Made by a program: the position numbers and the translations under genes. Below, piece by piece: positions 36,501-46,177 of a stretch of 64,000 bases of DNA. Numbering within the stretch: position 1 is the stretch's first letter; every line of letters begins with the position of its first letter. The notes beneath the pieces are model-generated. The model was not told the DNA's origin. It did no database searches and saw nothing but the letters and a program-made list of their open reading frames with translations. Origin of the DNA: Gemmobacter fulvus (GTDB lineage: Bacteria; Pseudomonadota; Alphaproteobacteria; Rhodobacterales; Rhodobacteraceae); the NCBI RefSeq assembly GCF_018798885.1, contig NZ_CP076361.1, positions 868,001 through 932,000 of the forward strand, written 5' to 3'.

Positions 36501-38009
36501 TTACGCCCCATGCTGCGGCGCGTCAAGCGGGGGTTGTTTCCGGAACCGAAACACCATCAGCGCGAGCCCGGCCAGCAACAGCAAGAGCGGCACCTCGCCC
36601 CAGCGCGCAAAAGGCGTGATCGGCAGCGGCCCCGGCAGATCGGCATCCAGATAGGCGGCAATGCCGAATTCCAGCCCCGCCACCACCCGTCCGCGCGCAT
36701 CGACGATCTGGGTCACGCCGGTATTGGCCACCCGAACCAGCGGCAATCCCTGCTCCACCGCGCGCAGCCGCGCCTGCGCGGCATGTTGAAACGGCCCGGT
36801 CCAAGTGCCGAACCAGGCGTCATTGGTGATATGCAGCAGCCAGTCCGGGCGCCCAGGTGCCGCGCGCAGATCCTGTGGGAACACCGCCTCATAGCAGATC
36901 AGCGGCAGCACCTTGCCAAGCCCCGCCAGATCCAGAACGGCGGCACCGGGCCCGGCGCTATAGCCATATCCGCGCTGTGCGGCAAAAGCACGCAGACCGA
37001 ACAGCCGATAGGCCCATTCCCCCAAGGGCACATATTCACCGAAGGGCACGAGGTGGTGTTTGTCATAGACTGCCTGCGGTTGCCCCGCGTCACCGATCAC
37101 CACGAGGCTGTTATAGGCGGCCTCGCCCTCCAGCCGTTGCACCCCCAGCGCGACCGGCACGCCCTTGGCCGCATCGGCAATCGCCTGCGCCGCACTGCCC
37201 CCCGCTTCGTAAAGATAGGGCAGCGCGGTTTCCGGCCAGATCACCAGATCGGGGCGCGGCAGCGCGGCGGTGTAATCCAGTTGCAACTGGAACAGCCGCT
37301 CGGCCTGAAGCGGATCCCATTTCAGATGTTGCTCGGCATTGGGCTGCACCAGACGCAGGCGCAGGCCCGGGGACTCCGGCTCCGGCTGGGCCAGCCGCCA
37401 TGCCCCCGCCCCGAACGACAGGCCCAGCAGCAGCGCCGCCAGCCCCGAGGCCAACACGCGCCGCCGCCCCGCCCAGGCCACCGGCAGCGCCGCAAGCCCC
37501 AGCGTCAGCAGGGTCAGCCCGTTTGGCCCGATATAGGCCGCCAGTTGTGCCACCGGCGTATCAATCCAGATATGGCCCGGCAGCGCCCAGGGAAACCCCG
37601 TCAGCACCCAGCCACGCGCGGTCTCGGCCAGGGTCAGCGCCAGCGCAAAGCCCAAGGCCCGCCGCGCCCTGCCCGCTTGCCGCCCGGCCAGATAGGCCGC
37701 CGCAGCCCAGAACAGCGCCAGCCCGAACCCCATCAGCAGCAGCGCAAACGGGGCCATCCAGCCATAGCGCGCGGCATCGACCAGAAACGGCTGCACGATC
37801 CAGTTGAGCGCCGCACAGAAATACCCCGCCCCGGCGATCCAGCCGATGCGGCAGGCCTGACGTGCATCCGCTGCCCCGGCCACCCGCGCCACAATCGCCG
37901 CAAAGGCTGGCAGCGCCAGCCACCATGCGGCGAAGGGGGCCTGCCCGCTGGCCGCCACCATACCCAGCGCAAAGCTGATGCCCGCCCCGCGCCAATCCGG
38001 TCTTGCCAT
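36501..38009 (-). CDS. lnt: Apolipoprotein N-acyltransferase
   Basis: The 502-residue inner-membrane enzyme adds the third acyl chain to lipoproteins. About six to seven hydrophobic segments fill the first 200 residues. The nitrilase-like periplasmic domain has the three catalytic residues in [11 protein letters not shown] (Glu), [15 protein letters not shown] (Lys) and [12 protein letters not shown] (Cys). A final hydrophobic segment precedes the C-terminus. It follows corC by two bases. The window also encodes several candidate lipoprotein substrates. Confidence 0.95.
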   Translation of the reverse strand: MARPDWRGAGISFALGMVAASGQAPFAAWWLALPAFAAIVARVAGAADARQACRIGWIAGAGYFCAALNWIVQPFLVDAARYGWMAPFALLLMGFGLALFWAAAAYLAGRQAGRARRALGFALALTLAETARGWVLTGFPWALPGHIWIDTPVAQLAAYIGPNGLTLLTLGLAALPVAWAGRRRVLASGLAALLLGLSFGAGAWRLAQPEPESPGLRLRLVQPNAEQHLKWDPLQAERLFQLQLDYTAALPRPDLVIWPETALPYLYEAGGSAAQAIADAAKGVPVALGVQRLEGEAAYNSLVVIGDAGQPQAVYDKHHLVPFGEYVPLGEWAYRLFGLRAFAAQRGYGYSAGPGAAVLDLAGLGKVLPLICYEAVFPQDLRAAPGRPDWLLHITNDAWFGTWTGPFQHAAQARLRAVEQGLPLVRVANTGVTQIVDARGRVVAGLEFGIAAYLDADLPGPLPITPFARWGEVPLLLLLAGLALMVFRFRKQPPLDAPQHGA

Positions 38010-38011
38010 GC

Positions 38012-38947
38012 TCAGCCTTCGGATTTTGTCATCGCCTGCGTCGCCGCCTCGGGCAGGCGCAACCGCAACCGCTTGATCCGGCGGGGATCCGCATCGACGA
38101 TCTCGAACTCCACGCCACTTTCATGCGGCACGATTTCGCCCCGCGCCGGCACGCGCCCGGTGCGCAGGAACACCAGCCCGCCGAGCGTGTCGATATCCTC
38201 GTCATCCTCGCCGATGCGCAGGCCTTGACCGATCTCGGCCTCTACCTCGTCCAGCGGCGCGGTGGACTGGATCAGCCAGACACCCGGCTTTTCCAGCTTC
38301 CACAACGCGCCTTCGGCCTCGTCATGTTCATCCTCGATCTCGCCGATCACCGTCTCGATCAGATCCTCGATGGTCACAAGCCCGTCGACACCGCCATATT
38401 CGTCGATCACCAGTGCCATATGGACCCGTTCTTTCTGCATTTTCTGCAACAGAACGTTCAGCGGCATCGAGGGCGGCGCATAGAGGATCGGGCGCAGCAG
38501 CTTTTTCAGGCTGAACCGCCCGCCCGCGCCAAACCCGTGCTGAAGCGCCATGTCTTTCAGCAGCACCAGACCCTGCGGATGGTCCAGCGTGCCCTTGTAG
38601 ACCGGCAGGCGCGAAAATCCTTGCTGGCGGAACACCTCGACAAGTTCATCCTTGCCGATATCCAGCGGCACCGCCGCGATTTCCACCTTGGGAATGGCCA
38701 CATCATCCACGCGCAGCTTGCGCAGATTGGCGATACCGGGCAATTGCCCCGCCGTCGCTGTGGCCGCAGCCGCCTGCGCCTGCTGCGCATCCGGCGAGGG
38801 TTCGGGCGTGGGGGTCAGCGCAGACAGAAGGCGGCCGAAAAAGCCTTTCTGCGCGGGATCTGACGGAGGTTCAGAGGCCTCGGAGGAAATATTGTCATCT
38901 GTCGACGCATTCTGCGCCACCGTCGATCCGTCGTAACTACTGCCCAT
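38012..38947 (-). CDS. corC: HlyC/CorC-family CBS-domain protein (CorC type)
   Basis: The 311-residue cytoplasmic protein has a low-complexity N-terminus (residues 1-70), two CBS domains (about 75-200; RVHMALVIDEYGGVDGLVTIEDL is the family motif), and a C-terminal transporter-associated domain (GVEFEIVDADPRRIKRLRLRL). There is no DUF21 membrane domain, so it is the soluble CorC form linked to magnesium/cobalt homeostasis. The ATG at 38947 follows AAGGACCG. It sits in the conserved ybeY-corC-lnt order. Confidence 0.9.
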   Translation of the reverse strand: MGSSYDGSTVAQNASTDDNISSEASEPPSDPAQKGFFGRLLSALTPTPEPSPDAQQAQAAAATATAGQLPGIANLRKLRVDDVAIPKVEIAAVPLDIGKDELVEVFRQQGFSRLPVYKGTLDHPQGLVLLKDMALQHGFGAGGRFSLKKLLRPILYAPPSMPLNVLLQKMQKERVHMALVIDEYGGVDGLVTIEDLIETVIGEIEDEHDEAEGALWKLEKPGVWLIQSTAPLDEVEAEIGQGLRIGEDDEDIDTLGGLVFLRTGRVPARGEIVPHESGVEFEIVDADPRRIKRLRLRLPEAATQAMTKSEG

Positions 38948-39012
38948 CGGTCCTTGTCCAGATATCACGCACACTCTGCGCCTTGATTGGTCGGCACCGT
39001 TGTTGCGGCACC

Positions 39013-39516
39013 TTAATAGGGGTCGGCAATGCCGAGCCGCGCCAGTATGCGCACCTCGGTCGCCTCCATCAACTCTGCATCTGCATCGTCAATGTGATCA
39101 TAGCCCAGCAGATGCAATATGCCATGCACGATCAGATGCACCACATGATCTTCCATCGGCTTGCCCTGTTCGGCAGCTTCCCGCGCGCAGGTCTCCCAGG
39201 CGATGGCGATATCGCCCAGATGCGCCGGGTCATCCACACTGCCCGGCTCTGGCAGGTCCGGCGCCTCGCCTGCAAATTCCGAGCCGCGCTCTTCCGAAGG
39301 CCAGCTCAGCACATTGGTCGGCACCGGCTTGTCGCGGAACTCGGTATTCAGGCCCGCGATGCGCGCATCGTCGCAGCCCATGATGACCATCTGATAAAGG
39401 TCAGGCTCCAACCCCAGCTCTGCCACCACGGCCAGGGCTGCGCGTTCTGACGCCGCCTGCAACCCGAAGGTCTGCCAGCGCGCATCTTCAATGACATGGT
39501 CCACAATCGCGTTCAT
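39013..39516 (-). CDS. ybeY: Endoribonuclease YbeY (rRNA maturation factor)
   Basis: The 167-residue protein carries the zinc motif HGILHLLGYDH (H-x3-H-x5-H) near residue 130 and the upstream NTEFRDKPVPTNVLSWP. YbeY takes part in 16S rRNA 3'-end maturation and ribosome quality control. It is placed between phoH and corC as in most alphaproteobacteria. Confidence 0.95.
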   Translation of the reverse strand: MNAIVDHVIEDARWQTFGLQAASERAALAVVAELGLEPDLYQMVIMGCDDARIAGLNTEFRDKPVPTNVLSWPSEERGSEFAGEAPDLPEPGSVDDPAHLGDIAIAWETCAREAAEQGKPMEDHVVHLIVHGILHLLGYDHIDDADAELMEATEVRILARLGIADPY

Positions 39517-39588
39517 GCCGCCCTCATAGCGGGTGTGCGGTCGGTCTTCAAATCGCTAAATCGCCTCACCTGATCGCCGCAACGCAGA

Positions 39589-39611
39589 TCCCCCGGCGCA
39601 GGGCCGGGGGA
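39589..39611 (-). other. Hairpin in the phoH-ybeY gap
   Basis: A perfect 9-bp GC-rich inverted repeat (TCCCCCGGC / GCCGGGGGA) with a 5-base loop lies about 35 bases after the phoH stop, in the 129-base gap before ybeY. It has no T tract. It could stabilise the upstream mRNA or cause partial termination inside the operon. Confidence 0.4.
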
Positions 39612-39645
39612 AAGTCTGTGTGCGGGTATGACCGCAAGGCGCGGC

Positions 39646-40671
39646 TCAGGCTTTGTGGCTTTCATCCGCCTCATAGGCCTCGATGATGCGCGCCACCAGC
39701 GGGTGCCGCACCACATCCTTGGCGGTGAAGTAGTTGAACGTCACCCCTTTCACGCCCTTCAGGATGCGCTCTGCCTCTTGCAGGCCCGAGGGCACGCCGC
39801 GCGGCAGGTCAACCTGCGTGCGGTCGCCGGTGATCACCATACGCGAGCCCTGCCCCAGACGCGTCAGGAACATCTTCATCTGCATGGTGGTCGCGTTCTG
39901 CGCCTCATCCAGCACCACAAAGGCATTGGACAGCGTGCGCCCGCGCATGAAGGCCAGCGGCGCGATTTCGATCCGCTTTTCCTCGATCAGCTTCTGCACC
40001 TGCTTTTGCGGCAAGAAGTCGTTCAGCGCATCGTAAAGCGGCTGCATATAGGGGTCGATCTTTTCCTTCATGTCGCCGGGCAGAAACCCGAGCCGCTCGC
40101 CCGCCTCGACCGCAGGGCGGCTGAGGATGATCTTTTCCACCATGCCGCCGATGAACATGGTCACGCCGACCGCCACGGCCAGATAGGTCTTGCCGGTGCC
40201 CGCAGGCCCGATGCCAAAGCCCAGCTCATTGGCGAACAGATTGGCGACATAGGCCTTCTGCGCCTCAGTGCGGGGTTCGATCGGTTTCTTGCGGGTGCGC
40301 AGCTCCACCGAGCCCGGGGTGAACATCTCGATCTGTTCGGATCCGGCCACATTGCGCAGCGCGTCCGGCATCGGTTGCCCCATGCGGATGGCGGCCTCGA
40401 TATCGCCCGCACTCACCGCACGACCGGCTTCCAGTCGCGCATAAAGCGCACGCAGCACCGCCGCTGCCTGCTCCCGCGCGCCCTTGTCCCCGATCACTGC
40501 CAGACGGTTGCCCCGCCGCAGGATATGAACCCCCATCTGATGTTCGACCTGCGCCAGATTGCGGTCATATTCGCCGCACAGATCAATCAGAAGGCGGTTG
40601 TCGGGAAATTCCAGAAGCGTTTCCACAACGTCATCCGAACGGGTCGGGGGGGTCAGCGCGCTGATGCCCAA
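39646..40671 (-). CDS. phoH: PhoH family ATPase (PhoH-like protein)
   Basis: The 341-residue protein has an N-terminal KH-like region (VETLLEFPDNRLLIDLCGEYDRNLAQ) and a PhoH ATPase domain with Walker A GPAGTGKTYLAV and FVVLDEAQNATTMQMKMFLTR as Walker B. PhoH proteins are thought to be RNA-associated helicase-like ATPases working with YbeY. The start is uncertain: TTG at 40671 has AAAGGA 7 bases upstream and fits the usual N-terminus, whereas ATG at 40719 lacks a ribosome site. It heads phoH-ybeY-corC-lnt-metK. Confidence 0.9.
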   Translation of the reverse strand: MGISALTPPTRSDDVVETLLEFPDNRLLIDLCGEYDRNLAQVEHQMGVHILRRGNRLAVIGDKGAREQAAAVLRALYARLEAGRAVSAGDIEAAIRMGQPMPDALRNVAGSEQIEMFTPGSVELRTRKKPIEPRTEAQKAYVANLFANELGFGIGPAGTGKTYLAVAVGVTMFIGGMVEKIILSRPAVEAGERLGFLPGDMKEKIDPYMQPLYDALNDFLPQKQVQKLIEEKRIEIAPLAFMRGRTLSNAFVVLDEAQNATTMQMKMFLTRLGQGSRMVITGDRTQVDLPRGVPSGLQEAERILKGVKGVTFNYFTAKDVVRHPLVARIIEAYEADESHKA

Positions 40672-40857
40672 TGGCTGTTCCTTTACTGCTAGAGGCCATG
40701 ATCCGAGTCTGCGCCTCATTGGTAAATGAAACAAGACAATGCTGCGCGATCCGGTTCCCAAACTGAGGATTTGCCCAAAAAATGCGCATTTGCGCCACAG
40801 TGCCCACACCAGAGTTTGTGGCGATGCCCCGTCGCACCACCGCCCATGGGGCAATGC

Positions 40858-40887
40858 AAAAGGCCGCAGAAATCTCTGCGGCCTTTT
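40858..40887 (-). terminator. Strong terminator after the lipoprotein gene
   Basis: A perfect 13-bp stem (AAAAGGCCGCAGA / TCTGCGGCCTTTT) with a 4-base loop lies 24 bases beyond the lipoprotein stop on the minus strand. The symmetrical A and T ends allow it to work on either strand. It separates the lipoprotein/OmpA pair from phoH. Confidence 0.9.
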
Positions 40888-40911
40888 GGTAAAATTCAGG
40901 CGATCCTGGGA

Positions 40912-41274
40912 TCAGTTGGTGCGCCGCCCCGCATAGGGCACATAGTCGCGCAGGCCCGCATCGCGGGTTTGGTAGTTGCGCACCACGGTTCCCGGCGGGA
41001 AGTGGTTGTTGCATACCGGGAGGCCCGACACGGGGTCGAAGCGGCGGCCCGAATAGCCTTCGACACCATCGTCGATGATCCAGCCCTGACAGCCATCGGG
41101 ATCATAGGCAATCGCGCCGCCCCCCGGGGCCAGCGGAACATTGTCGCGCCCGCGGTCCTGATTGGTGGCGATCACGGTATCGGGGCTTTGCACATAGGGC
41201 GACAGCCCGTCAGAGCAGGCCCCGAGCGTCAGGACGGCAAGAAGGGCAAGGCCCGGAACAAAACGGTTGGTCAT
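40912..41274 (-). CDS. Small lipoprotein with a Cys/Trp module shared with the upstream OmpA-family protein
   Basis: The 120-residue protein has signal peptide MTNRFVPGLALLAVLTLGAC with lipobox LGAC, so it is lipidated at Cys20. The mature part contains DPDGCQGWIIDDGVEGYSG followed by RRFDPVSGLPVC. This closely parallels DDDGCMHWWADGGLEGYML and DRVNPKTGKPVC in the neighbouring OmpA-family protein. The two cysteines probably form a disulfide. The ATG at 41274 lies 5 bases after the upstream stop, so the genes are co-transcribed. Function is unknown, probably in the envelope. Confidence 0.75.
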   Translation of the reverse strand: MTNRFVPGLALLAVLTLGACSDGLSPYVQSPDTVIATNQDRGRDNVPLAPGGGAIAYDPDGCQGWIIDDGVEGYSGRRFDPVSGLPVCNNHFPPGTVVRNYQTRDAGLRDYVPYAGRRTN

Positions 41275-41279
41275 CTGGA

Positions 41280-41843
41280 TTACCACCTGTAGCAAACGAC
41301 TTCGACGCGGCGGTTCTTCTGCATGTTGGCAGCGGAATCATTCGGCGCAACGGGCTGGCGTTCCCCGTAACCGATTTCCCGCTCCACCATGGCACCGACC
41401 GAACGGGCCACATCCGCCACCGATTTTGCGCGGCGCTGCGACAGCGACATATTGTATTCATCCGACGCGCGGCTGTCGGTATGGCCGTAAACGGCATATC
41501 CGAACGCGCCCGCCTGCTGGAAGAACTGGGTCAGGTACGATCGGCCATAAGAGGTCAGCCGATGGCTGTCCGTGGCGAACAGCGTATCGGTGTTCTGGAC
41601 CAGACAGGTGTTGCGCTTGAGGCAGACCGGCTTGCCGGTTTTCGGGTTCACCCGATCCAGCATATAGCCTTCCAGCCCGCCATCCGCCCACCAGTGCATG
41701 CAGCCGTCATCGTCGACCCACACACCCCACTCGATCTTGCCGGCGATTTCAGGGGCGGATTGCGCGCTGGCAGCGCCCGCAAGCCCGGCACCAATCGCCA
41801 GCCCCCCAATCATCATACGCACTGCTTTGGAAATACGTTCCAC
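41280..41843 (-). CDS. OmpA-family periplasmic peptidoglycan-binding protein with N-terminal Cys/Trp module
   Basis: The 187-residue protein has a signal peptide (about residues 1-28). A module follows at about residues 38-80 (DDDGCMHWWADGGLEGYML ... GKPVC). The C-terminal OmpA domain has FGYAVYGHTDSRASDEYN, LSQRRAKSVADV and NMQKNRRVEVVC, the peptidoglycan-binding pattern. There is no beta-barrel, so it should be a periplasmic protein anchoring to peptidoglycan. GTG at 41843 is chosen because GGGGAG lies 8 bases upstream; GTG at 41867 is possible. It is the first gene of a two-gene unit with the lipoprotein. Confidence 0.82.
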   Translation of the reverse strand: MERISKAVRMMIGGLAIGAGLAGAASAQSAPEIAGKIEWGVWVDDDGCMHWWADGGLEGYMLDRVNPKTGKPVCLKRNTCLVQNTDTLFATDSHRLTSYGRSYLTQFFQQAGAFGYAVYGHTDSRASDEYNMSLSQRRAKSVADVARSVGAMVEREIGYGERQPVAPNDSAANMQKNRRVEVVCYRW

Positions 41844-42024
41844 TATCGCAGCTCCCCTTCGTTCCACCCAAGTGACTTGATATTATGGGATTCAGGATTG
41901 CCGTCCCTAAATTGCGAAGTAAAGCAAAATCTATGCGCTACAGAGGGTTGATCCAACCAATTGTTGCGTGTGGCGGCGATATTCGGAACGAATCGGGATA
42001 TTGGCGCAGCAATCGAAACAGCGA

Positions 42025-43350
42025 TCAGGAATCGAGTCTTTCCCCCGCCAGCGAATTGGTCGACGAGGCGGTAATGCGCACCCGCACCAGATCACCCACC
42101 TTTGCCGTGGGATCAATAACGTGAACAGCATGAAGATGGTCGGATTTTCCCATCATCTGCCCGTCAAGCCTGCCGGGCTTTTCATACAGAACCCCCACCT
42201 CGCGCCCGACCATCGCCTCTTGTGCGGCGCGCTGCTGCGTGGTGATCAGCGCCTGCAAGGCCTGAAGCCGGGCGTCGCTGACCTCGGCAGGCAGTTCCGG
42301 CTTTTCCGCCGCAGGCGTGCCGGGACGCGCGGAATATTTGAACGAGAACGCCGCCCCGAACCCCACGGAGCGGATCAGATCCATCGTATCTTCGAAATCG
42401 CGGTCGCTTTCGCCCGGAAAGCCGACAATGAAATCAGAGCTGAGCAGAATATCCGGGCGCACGGCGCGAATACGCTCGATCAGGCGCAGATAATGTTCTG
42501 CCGTATGTTTGCGATTCATCGCTTTCAGAATGCGGTCGCTGCCCGATTGCACCGGCAAATGCAGATAGGGCATCAATTGCGGCAAATCGCCATGCGCGGC
42601 CACAAGATCGTCGTCCATGTCATTGGGATGGCTGGTGGTATAGCGCAGCCGCTCCAGCCCGTCGATATCGGCCAGGGCGCGCAACAGCCGCGCCAGACCC
42701 CAGCTGCCCCCCGCGCCCTCGCCGTGATAGCCGTTCACATTCTGCCCCAGCAGCGTGATCTCTTTCACGCCGCGCGACACCAGATCACGCGCTTCGGCCA
42801 GCAGCCGCGCCACCGGGCGGCTGACTTCGGCGCCGCGCGTATAGGGCACCACACAGAAGGCACAGAACTTGTCGCACCCCTCCTGCACCGTCAGGAAGGC
42901 GGTCGGCCCGCGCAGTGCCCGGCGGGTGGGCAGATGGTCGAACTTGTCCTCGGCCGGAAACTCGGTATCGACCACCTTGCCCTTGGCCTCCACCATCTCG
43001 GGCAGGCGGTGATAGCTTTGCGGCCCCACCACCAGATCGACCAGCGGCATGCGCCGCAGGATCTCGGCCCCTTCGGCCTGTGCCACACAGCCCGCAACGC
43101 CGATCTTCAGATCCGGCTTCGCGGTTTTCAGCGCCTTGAGGCGTCCCAGATCGGAGTAAAGCTTTTCCGACGCCTTTTCGCGGATGTGGCAGGTGTTCAG
43201 CAGGACCATGTCGGCCTCGTCCTGCACCTCTGTCGTGACATAGCCCTTGGTGCCCAGCGCCTCGGCCATGCGCTCGCTGTCATAGACGTTCATCTGGCAC
43301 CCGTAGGTCTTGATGAAAAGCTTCTTCGGCGTGGCGCTGTGGTCGGTCAT
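42025..43350 (-). CDS. miaB: tRNA-2-methylthio-N6-dimethylallyladenosine synthase
   Basis: The 441-residue methylthiotransferase modifies A37 of tRNAs reading UNN codons. The UPF0004 domain starts [19 protein letters not shown]. The radical SAM motif is CDKFCAFC in [38 protein letters not shown] and a C-terminal TRAM domain ([20 protein letters not shown] ... [13 protein letters not shown]) follow. The ATG at 43350 directly precedes the domain. In many relatives miaB directly precedes phoH; here a lipoprotein/OmpA pair lies between. Confidence 0.95.
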   Translation of the reverse strand: MTDHSATPKKLFIKTYGCQMNVYDSERMAEALGTKGYVTTEVQDEADMVLLNTCHIREKASEKLYSDLGRLKALKTAKPDLKIGVAGCVAQAEGAEILRRMPLVDLVVGPQSYHRLPEMVEAKGKVVDTEFPAEDKFDHLPTRRALRGPTAFLTVQEGCDKFCAFCVVPYTRGAEVSRPVARLLAEARDLVSRGVKEITLLGQNVNGYHGEGAGGSWGLARLLRALADIDGLERLRYTTSHPNDMDDDLVAAHGDLPQLMPYLHLPVQSGSDRILKAMNRKHTAEHYLRLIERIRAVRPDILLSSDFIVGFPGESDRDFEDTMDLIRSVGFGAAFSFKYSARPGTPAAEKPELPAEVSDARLQALQALITTQQRAAQEAMVGREVGVLYEKPGRLDGQMMGKSDHLHAVHVIDPTAKVGDLVRVRITASSTNSLAGERLDS

Positions 43351-43504
43351 CTGGCGGCCCTGACTGTCTGGACAAGGGTTGCCTTCTAGCGAAAAGACCG
43401 GGCCTGCGCAACGCAGGCTCCAATCGCGGCGGGGAAGGCTTGCAATAGGTAGCACATTCACCGAGTCTGCGCCAAAAGGCATGACGGCAGCAAGGCAGAG
43501 GCGA

Positions 43505-44377
43505 ATGCGCTACAACAGTCTGGCGGAATTCAGGGTCAAGGGCGCAACGGCACTGGCGAAAGGGCCGGTTGCCATGATTTTCGTGGAAGATCAGGTCGAG
43601 GTAGACACGACGATCCGCCACCATTTCGACACCGGCTTTCGCGAAATCGTGCTGCTTGCCGATGACGAGATCACCTGCCCGCCCGAGCTGGAGGCGCGGC
43701 TTCACCGCATCCGCTATGATGTTCATGCCGATGATGCGGTGATCCTGGCGGTGAACAGCCTGATTGGTGCCACGCCCGAAGGCATCTGGCTCTATTACTG
43801 CTTCAATGCCGAATACCTGTTCTTCCCCTTCTGTGAAACGCGCACAGTGCGCGATCTGCTCACCTTCCAGACGGAAGAGCGCCGCGATGCCATGCTCAGC
43901 TATGTCATTGATCTTTATGCCGGGGATCTGAACAAATACCCCAATGCCGTCTGCCTTGAGGATGCGCATCTGGACAGGTCGGGCTATTACGCACTGGGGC
44001 GCGAGGATCCGGACAACAATTTCGCCAAGAAGGAACGGCAGCTTGATTTCTTCGGCGGCCTGCGCTGGCGGTTTGAAGAGCATGTGACCTGGACCAAACG
44101 CAAGATCGACCGCATCTCGCTGTTCAAGGCGAAACGCGGGCTGACGCTGCGCCCGGATTTCACCTTCAATGATGAAGAATACAATACCTATGCTTGCCCC
44201 TGGCACAACAACCTGACGGCCGCCATCTGTTCGTTCCGCACGGCCAAGGCGTTGAAATCGAACCCCGGTTCAAAATTCGACATCCACAATTTCCGGTGGC
44301 ACAACTCCACCGAATTTCAGTGGCACAGCCAGCAGCTCATGGATCTGGGCCTGATGGAGCCGGGCCAGTGGTTCTGA
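43505..44377 (+). CDS. Putative glycosyltransferase-like protein of unknown function
   Basis: The 290-residue soluble protein begins with [24 protein letters not shown], then [10 protein letters not shown] and [29 protein letters not shown]. Later come [38 protein letters not shown] and the His/Trp-rich [15 protein letters not shown] recall similar Rhodobacterales proteins annotated as family 2 glycosyltransferases, but the usual DxD motif is not obvious. The start is uncertain (ATG at 43505 or 43481). It is divergent from miaB and stands alone. Function is not established. Confidence 0.6.
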   Translation: MRYNSLAEFRVKGATALAKGPVAMIFVEDQVEVDTTIRHHFDTGFREIVLLADDEITCPPELEARLHRIRYDVHADDAVILAVNSLIGATPEGIWLYYCFNAEYLFFPFCETRTVRDLLTFQTEERRDAMLSYVIDLYAGDLNKYPNAVCLEDAHLDRSGYYALGREDPDNNFAKKERQLDFFGGLRWRFEEHVTWTKRKIDRISLFKAKRGLTLRPDFTFNDEEYNTYACPWHNNLTAAICSFRTAKALKSNPGSKFDIHNFRWHNSTEFQWHSQQLMDLGLMEPGQWF

Positions 44378-44475
44378 CCAACCGTGGCTAAACGCGCACC
44401 ATAAGCCGGGCGCAAAAGCCACTTGCCCGCAAAGCGGTCTTTACGAATCTGCGCAGATCGCTAGATGTATGTTCC

Positions 44476-45894
44476 ATGAATGTTCTCATCTGGTTCAAAC
44501 GCGATCTGCGGGCAGAGGATCACCCGGCGCTGGCGATGGCCGCCAGCAAGGGCCCGGTCCTGCCCGTCTATATCGTGGACCCGGAGGACTGGGCGCAGGG
44601 GGACAGATCGGGGCGGCATTGGTGTTTCACCGCCGAATGTCTGGCCGAATTGCGCGAGGCGCTGGCACTGCTGGGCCTGCCGCTGATCGTGCGCAGCGGT
44701 GACAGCGTGACGGTGCTGGACCGCCTCGTGCGGGCGCATGGCATCACCGAAATGGTCAGCCATACCGACAGCGGCAGCCGGTGGTCGCGGCAGCGCGACA
44801 GCCGCGTTGCGGACTGGGCCCGCAGCTGCGGCCTGCGCTGGACGCAACTGCCAGACTCCAGCCTGTGCCCCGCAGACCAGCCCCCCGACCTGCGCGACCT
44901 GCGGGCCGTGCCGGGCGTCGAGCCGGGGGCGATCCCCACCGCGCGGGCGCTGCGGCTGGCCGAGGATGCCTGCCCGCACCGTCAGCCCGGCGGGCGGGTC
45001 GCAGGGCTGGCGGCGCTCGACAGCTTTCTGACCCTGCGCGGTGCCTCCTACCGCACCGCCATGGCCGCGCCGCCGTCGGCGGAGCGGGCCTGTTCGCGCC
45101 TGTCCGCGCATCTGTCCCATGGCACTCTCAGCCTGCAATCGGTGGTGCAGGCCACTGCCGCCCGTCAGGCCGAGCGTCAGGGCGGGCCGTGGACCGGCAG
45201 CCTGCGCGCCTTCCAGACCCGCCTCGCCCTGCGCGAGACGGCGATGCAGGCACCAACGCTGCCCGCCCCGCAGATGCGCGCCGACAGGCTGCCCGAAGAT
45301 CACGCCGCCCGTCTGTCGGCATGGGAGCGGGGCGAGACCGGCCTGCCCTATCTTGATGCCTGCCTGCGCTATCTGCGCGCCACCGGCTGGCTGCCCTTTC
45401 GCGCCCGCGCCATGGTGATGGCCAGTGCGGCCCAGCATCTGGCACTTGATCCGCGGGCCACCGGCACCCTGCTCGCCCGCCGCTTCACCGATTACGAACC
45501 GGCGCTGCACTGGCCGCAGGTCCATCAGCTGAGCCACCCTGATACGATGGCGACCCCGCGCCTCTATGATCCGGTCAAACAGGGGCTGGCGCAGGATCCG
45601 ACCGGGGCCTTCACCCGGCGCTGGGTGCCGGAACTGGCCGCCGTGCCGGATGCGCTGCTGCAAGAGCCGTGGAAATGGTCGGGCGCAGCGCGGCTGCTGG
45701 GGCAGCGCTATCCCGAACCTCTGGTCGATGTCGGGGCCAGCACCCGCGCCGCCCGTGCCGCCCTGTGCCTGTTGCGCCGCCAGACGGGCCAGCCGCCCCG
45801 GCTCAGCCCCCGCCTTACGCCACACCCGGCGCAGGATCGCCCATTGCCCCGACCGCGACAGGGCTTCACCGCACAACTGAGCCTGGATCTCTAG
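44476..45894 (+). CDS. Diverged cryptochrome/photolyase-family flavoprotein
   Basis: The 472-residue protein starts [21 protein letters not shown], the photolyase N-terminal domain. The FAD half retains [55 protein letters not shown] and RRWVPEL. Several usually conserved stretches are altered: the segment [16 protein letters not shown] lacks the usual Trp-Arg-x-His-Phe, and [14 protein letters not shown] replaces a Gly-Thr-rich FAD loop seen in relatives I recall. It may still bind FAD as a light sensor or repair enzyme, or have a changed role. It ends directly against a DUF2256 gene. Confidence 0.8.
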   Translation: MNVLIWFKRDLRAEDHPALAMAASKGPVLPVYIVDPEDWAQGDRSGRHWCFTAECLAELREALALLGLPLIVRSGDSVTVLDRLVRAHGITEMVSHTDSGSRWSRQRDSRVADWARSCGLRWTQLPDSSLCPADQPPDLRDLRAVPGVEPGAIPTARALRLAEDACPHRQPGGRVAGLAALDSFLTLRGASYRTAMAAPPSAERACSRLSAHLSHGTLSLQSVVQATAARQAERQGGPWTGSLRAFQTRLALRETAMQAPTLPAPQMRADRLPEDHAARLSAWERGETGLPYLDACLRYLRATGWLPFRARAMVMASAAQHLALDPRATGTLLARRFTDYEPALHWPQVHQLSHPDTMATPRLYDPVKQGLAQDPTGAFTRRWVPELAAVPDALLQEPWKWSGAARLLGQRYPEPLVDVGASTRAARAALCLLRRQTGQPPRLSPRLTPHPAQDRPLPRPRQGFTAQLSLDL

Positions 45895-46065
45895 ATGCCC
45901 CGGATGCGCCGCAAGGCAGACCTACCGCAAAAGATCTGCGCCACCTGTGGCCGACCCTTCATCTGGCGCAAGGCCTGGGCAAAGGTCTGGGAGGAGGTGC
46001 GCTATTGCTCGGATCGCTGCCGCGCGACGCGCAAGGCCGACGGCCCTCCGCCCCCGAGACCCTGA
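45895..46065 (+). CDS. DUF2256 zinc-ribbon-like small protein
   Basis: The 56-residue protein begins right after the photolyase-family stop (TAG ATG with no spacing). It has the DUF2256 pattern [16 protein letters not shown] ... YCSDRCR: two CxxC-type pairs (Cys15/Cys18 and Cys38/Cys42 region) flanking a basic/aromatic core, probably a zinc site. DUF2256 genes are often found next to cryptochrome/photolyase genes, and the contiguous start implies translational coupling. The function of DUF2256 is unknown. Confidence 0.85.
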   Translation: MPRMRRKADLPQKICATCGRPFIWRKAWAKVWEEVRYCSDRCRATRKADGPPPPRP

Positions 46066-46177
46066 TTTTTCAGAAAGGTGTTTTCAGCTTTCTCCATCAA
46101 ATCAACCGCCCTGTTTTGTTGCCACTGACAGGCTTTTTGCTCATGCTGGCGCAGGTTACTGCAAACAGGAGACAGCC

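Noticed and set aside
39589-39611. Operon terminator between phoH and ybeY.
   Set aside because: The hairpin is real but lacks a T tract and lies inside a conserved gene series, so it is listed only as a hairpin.
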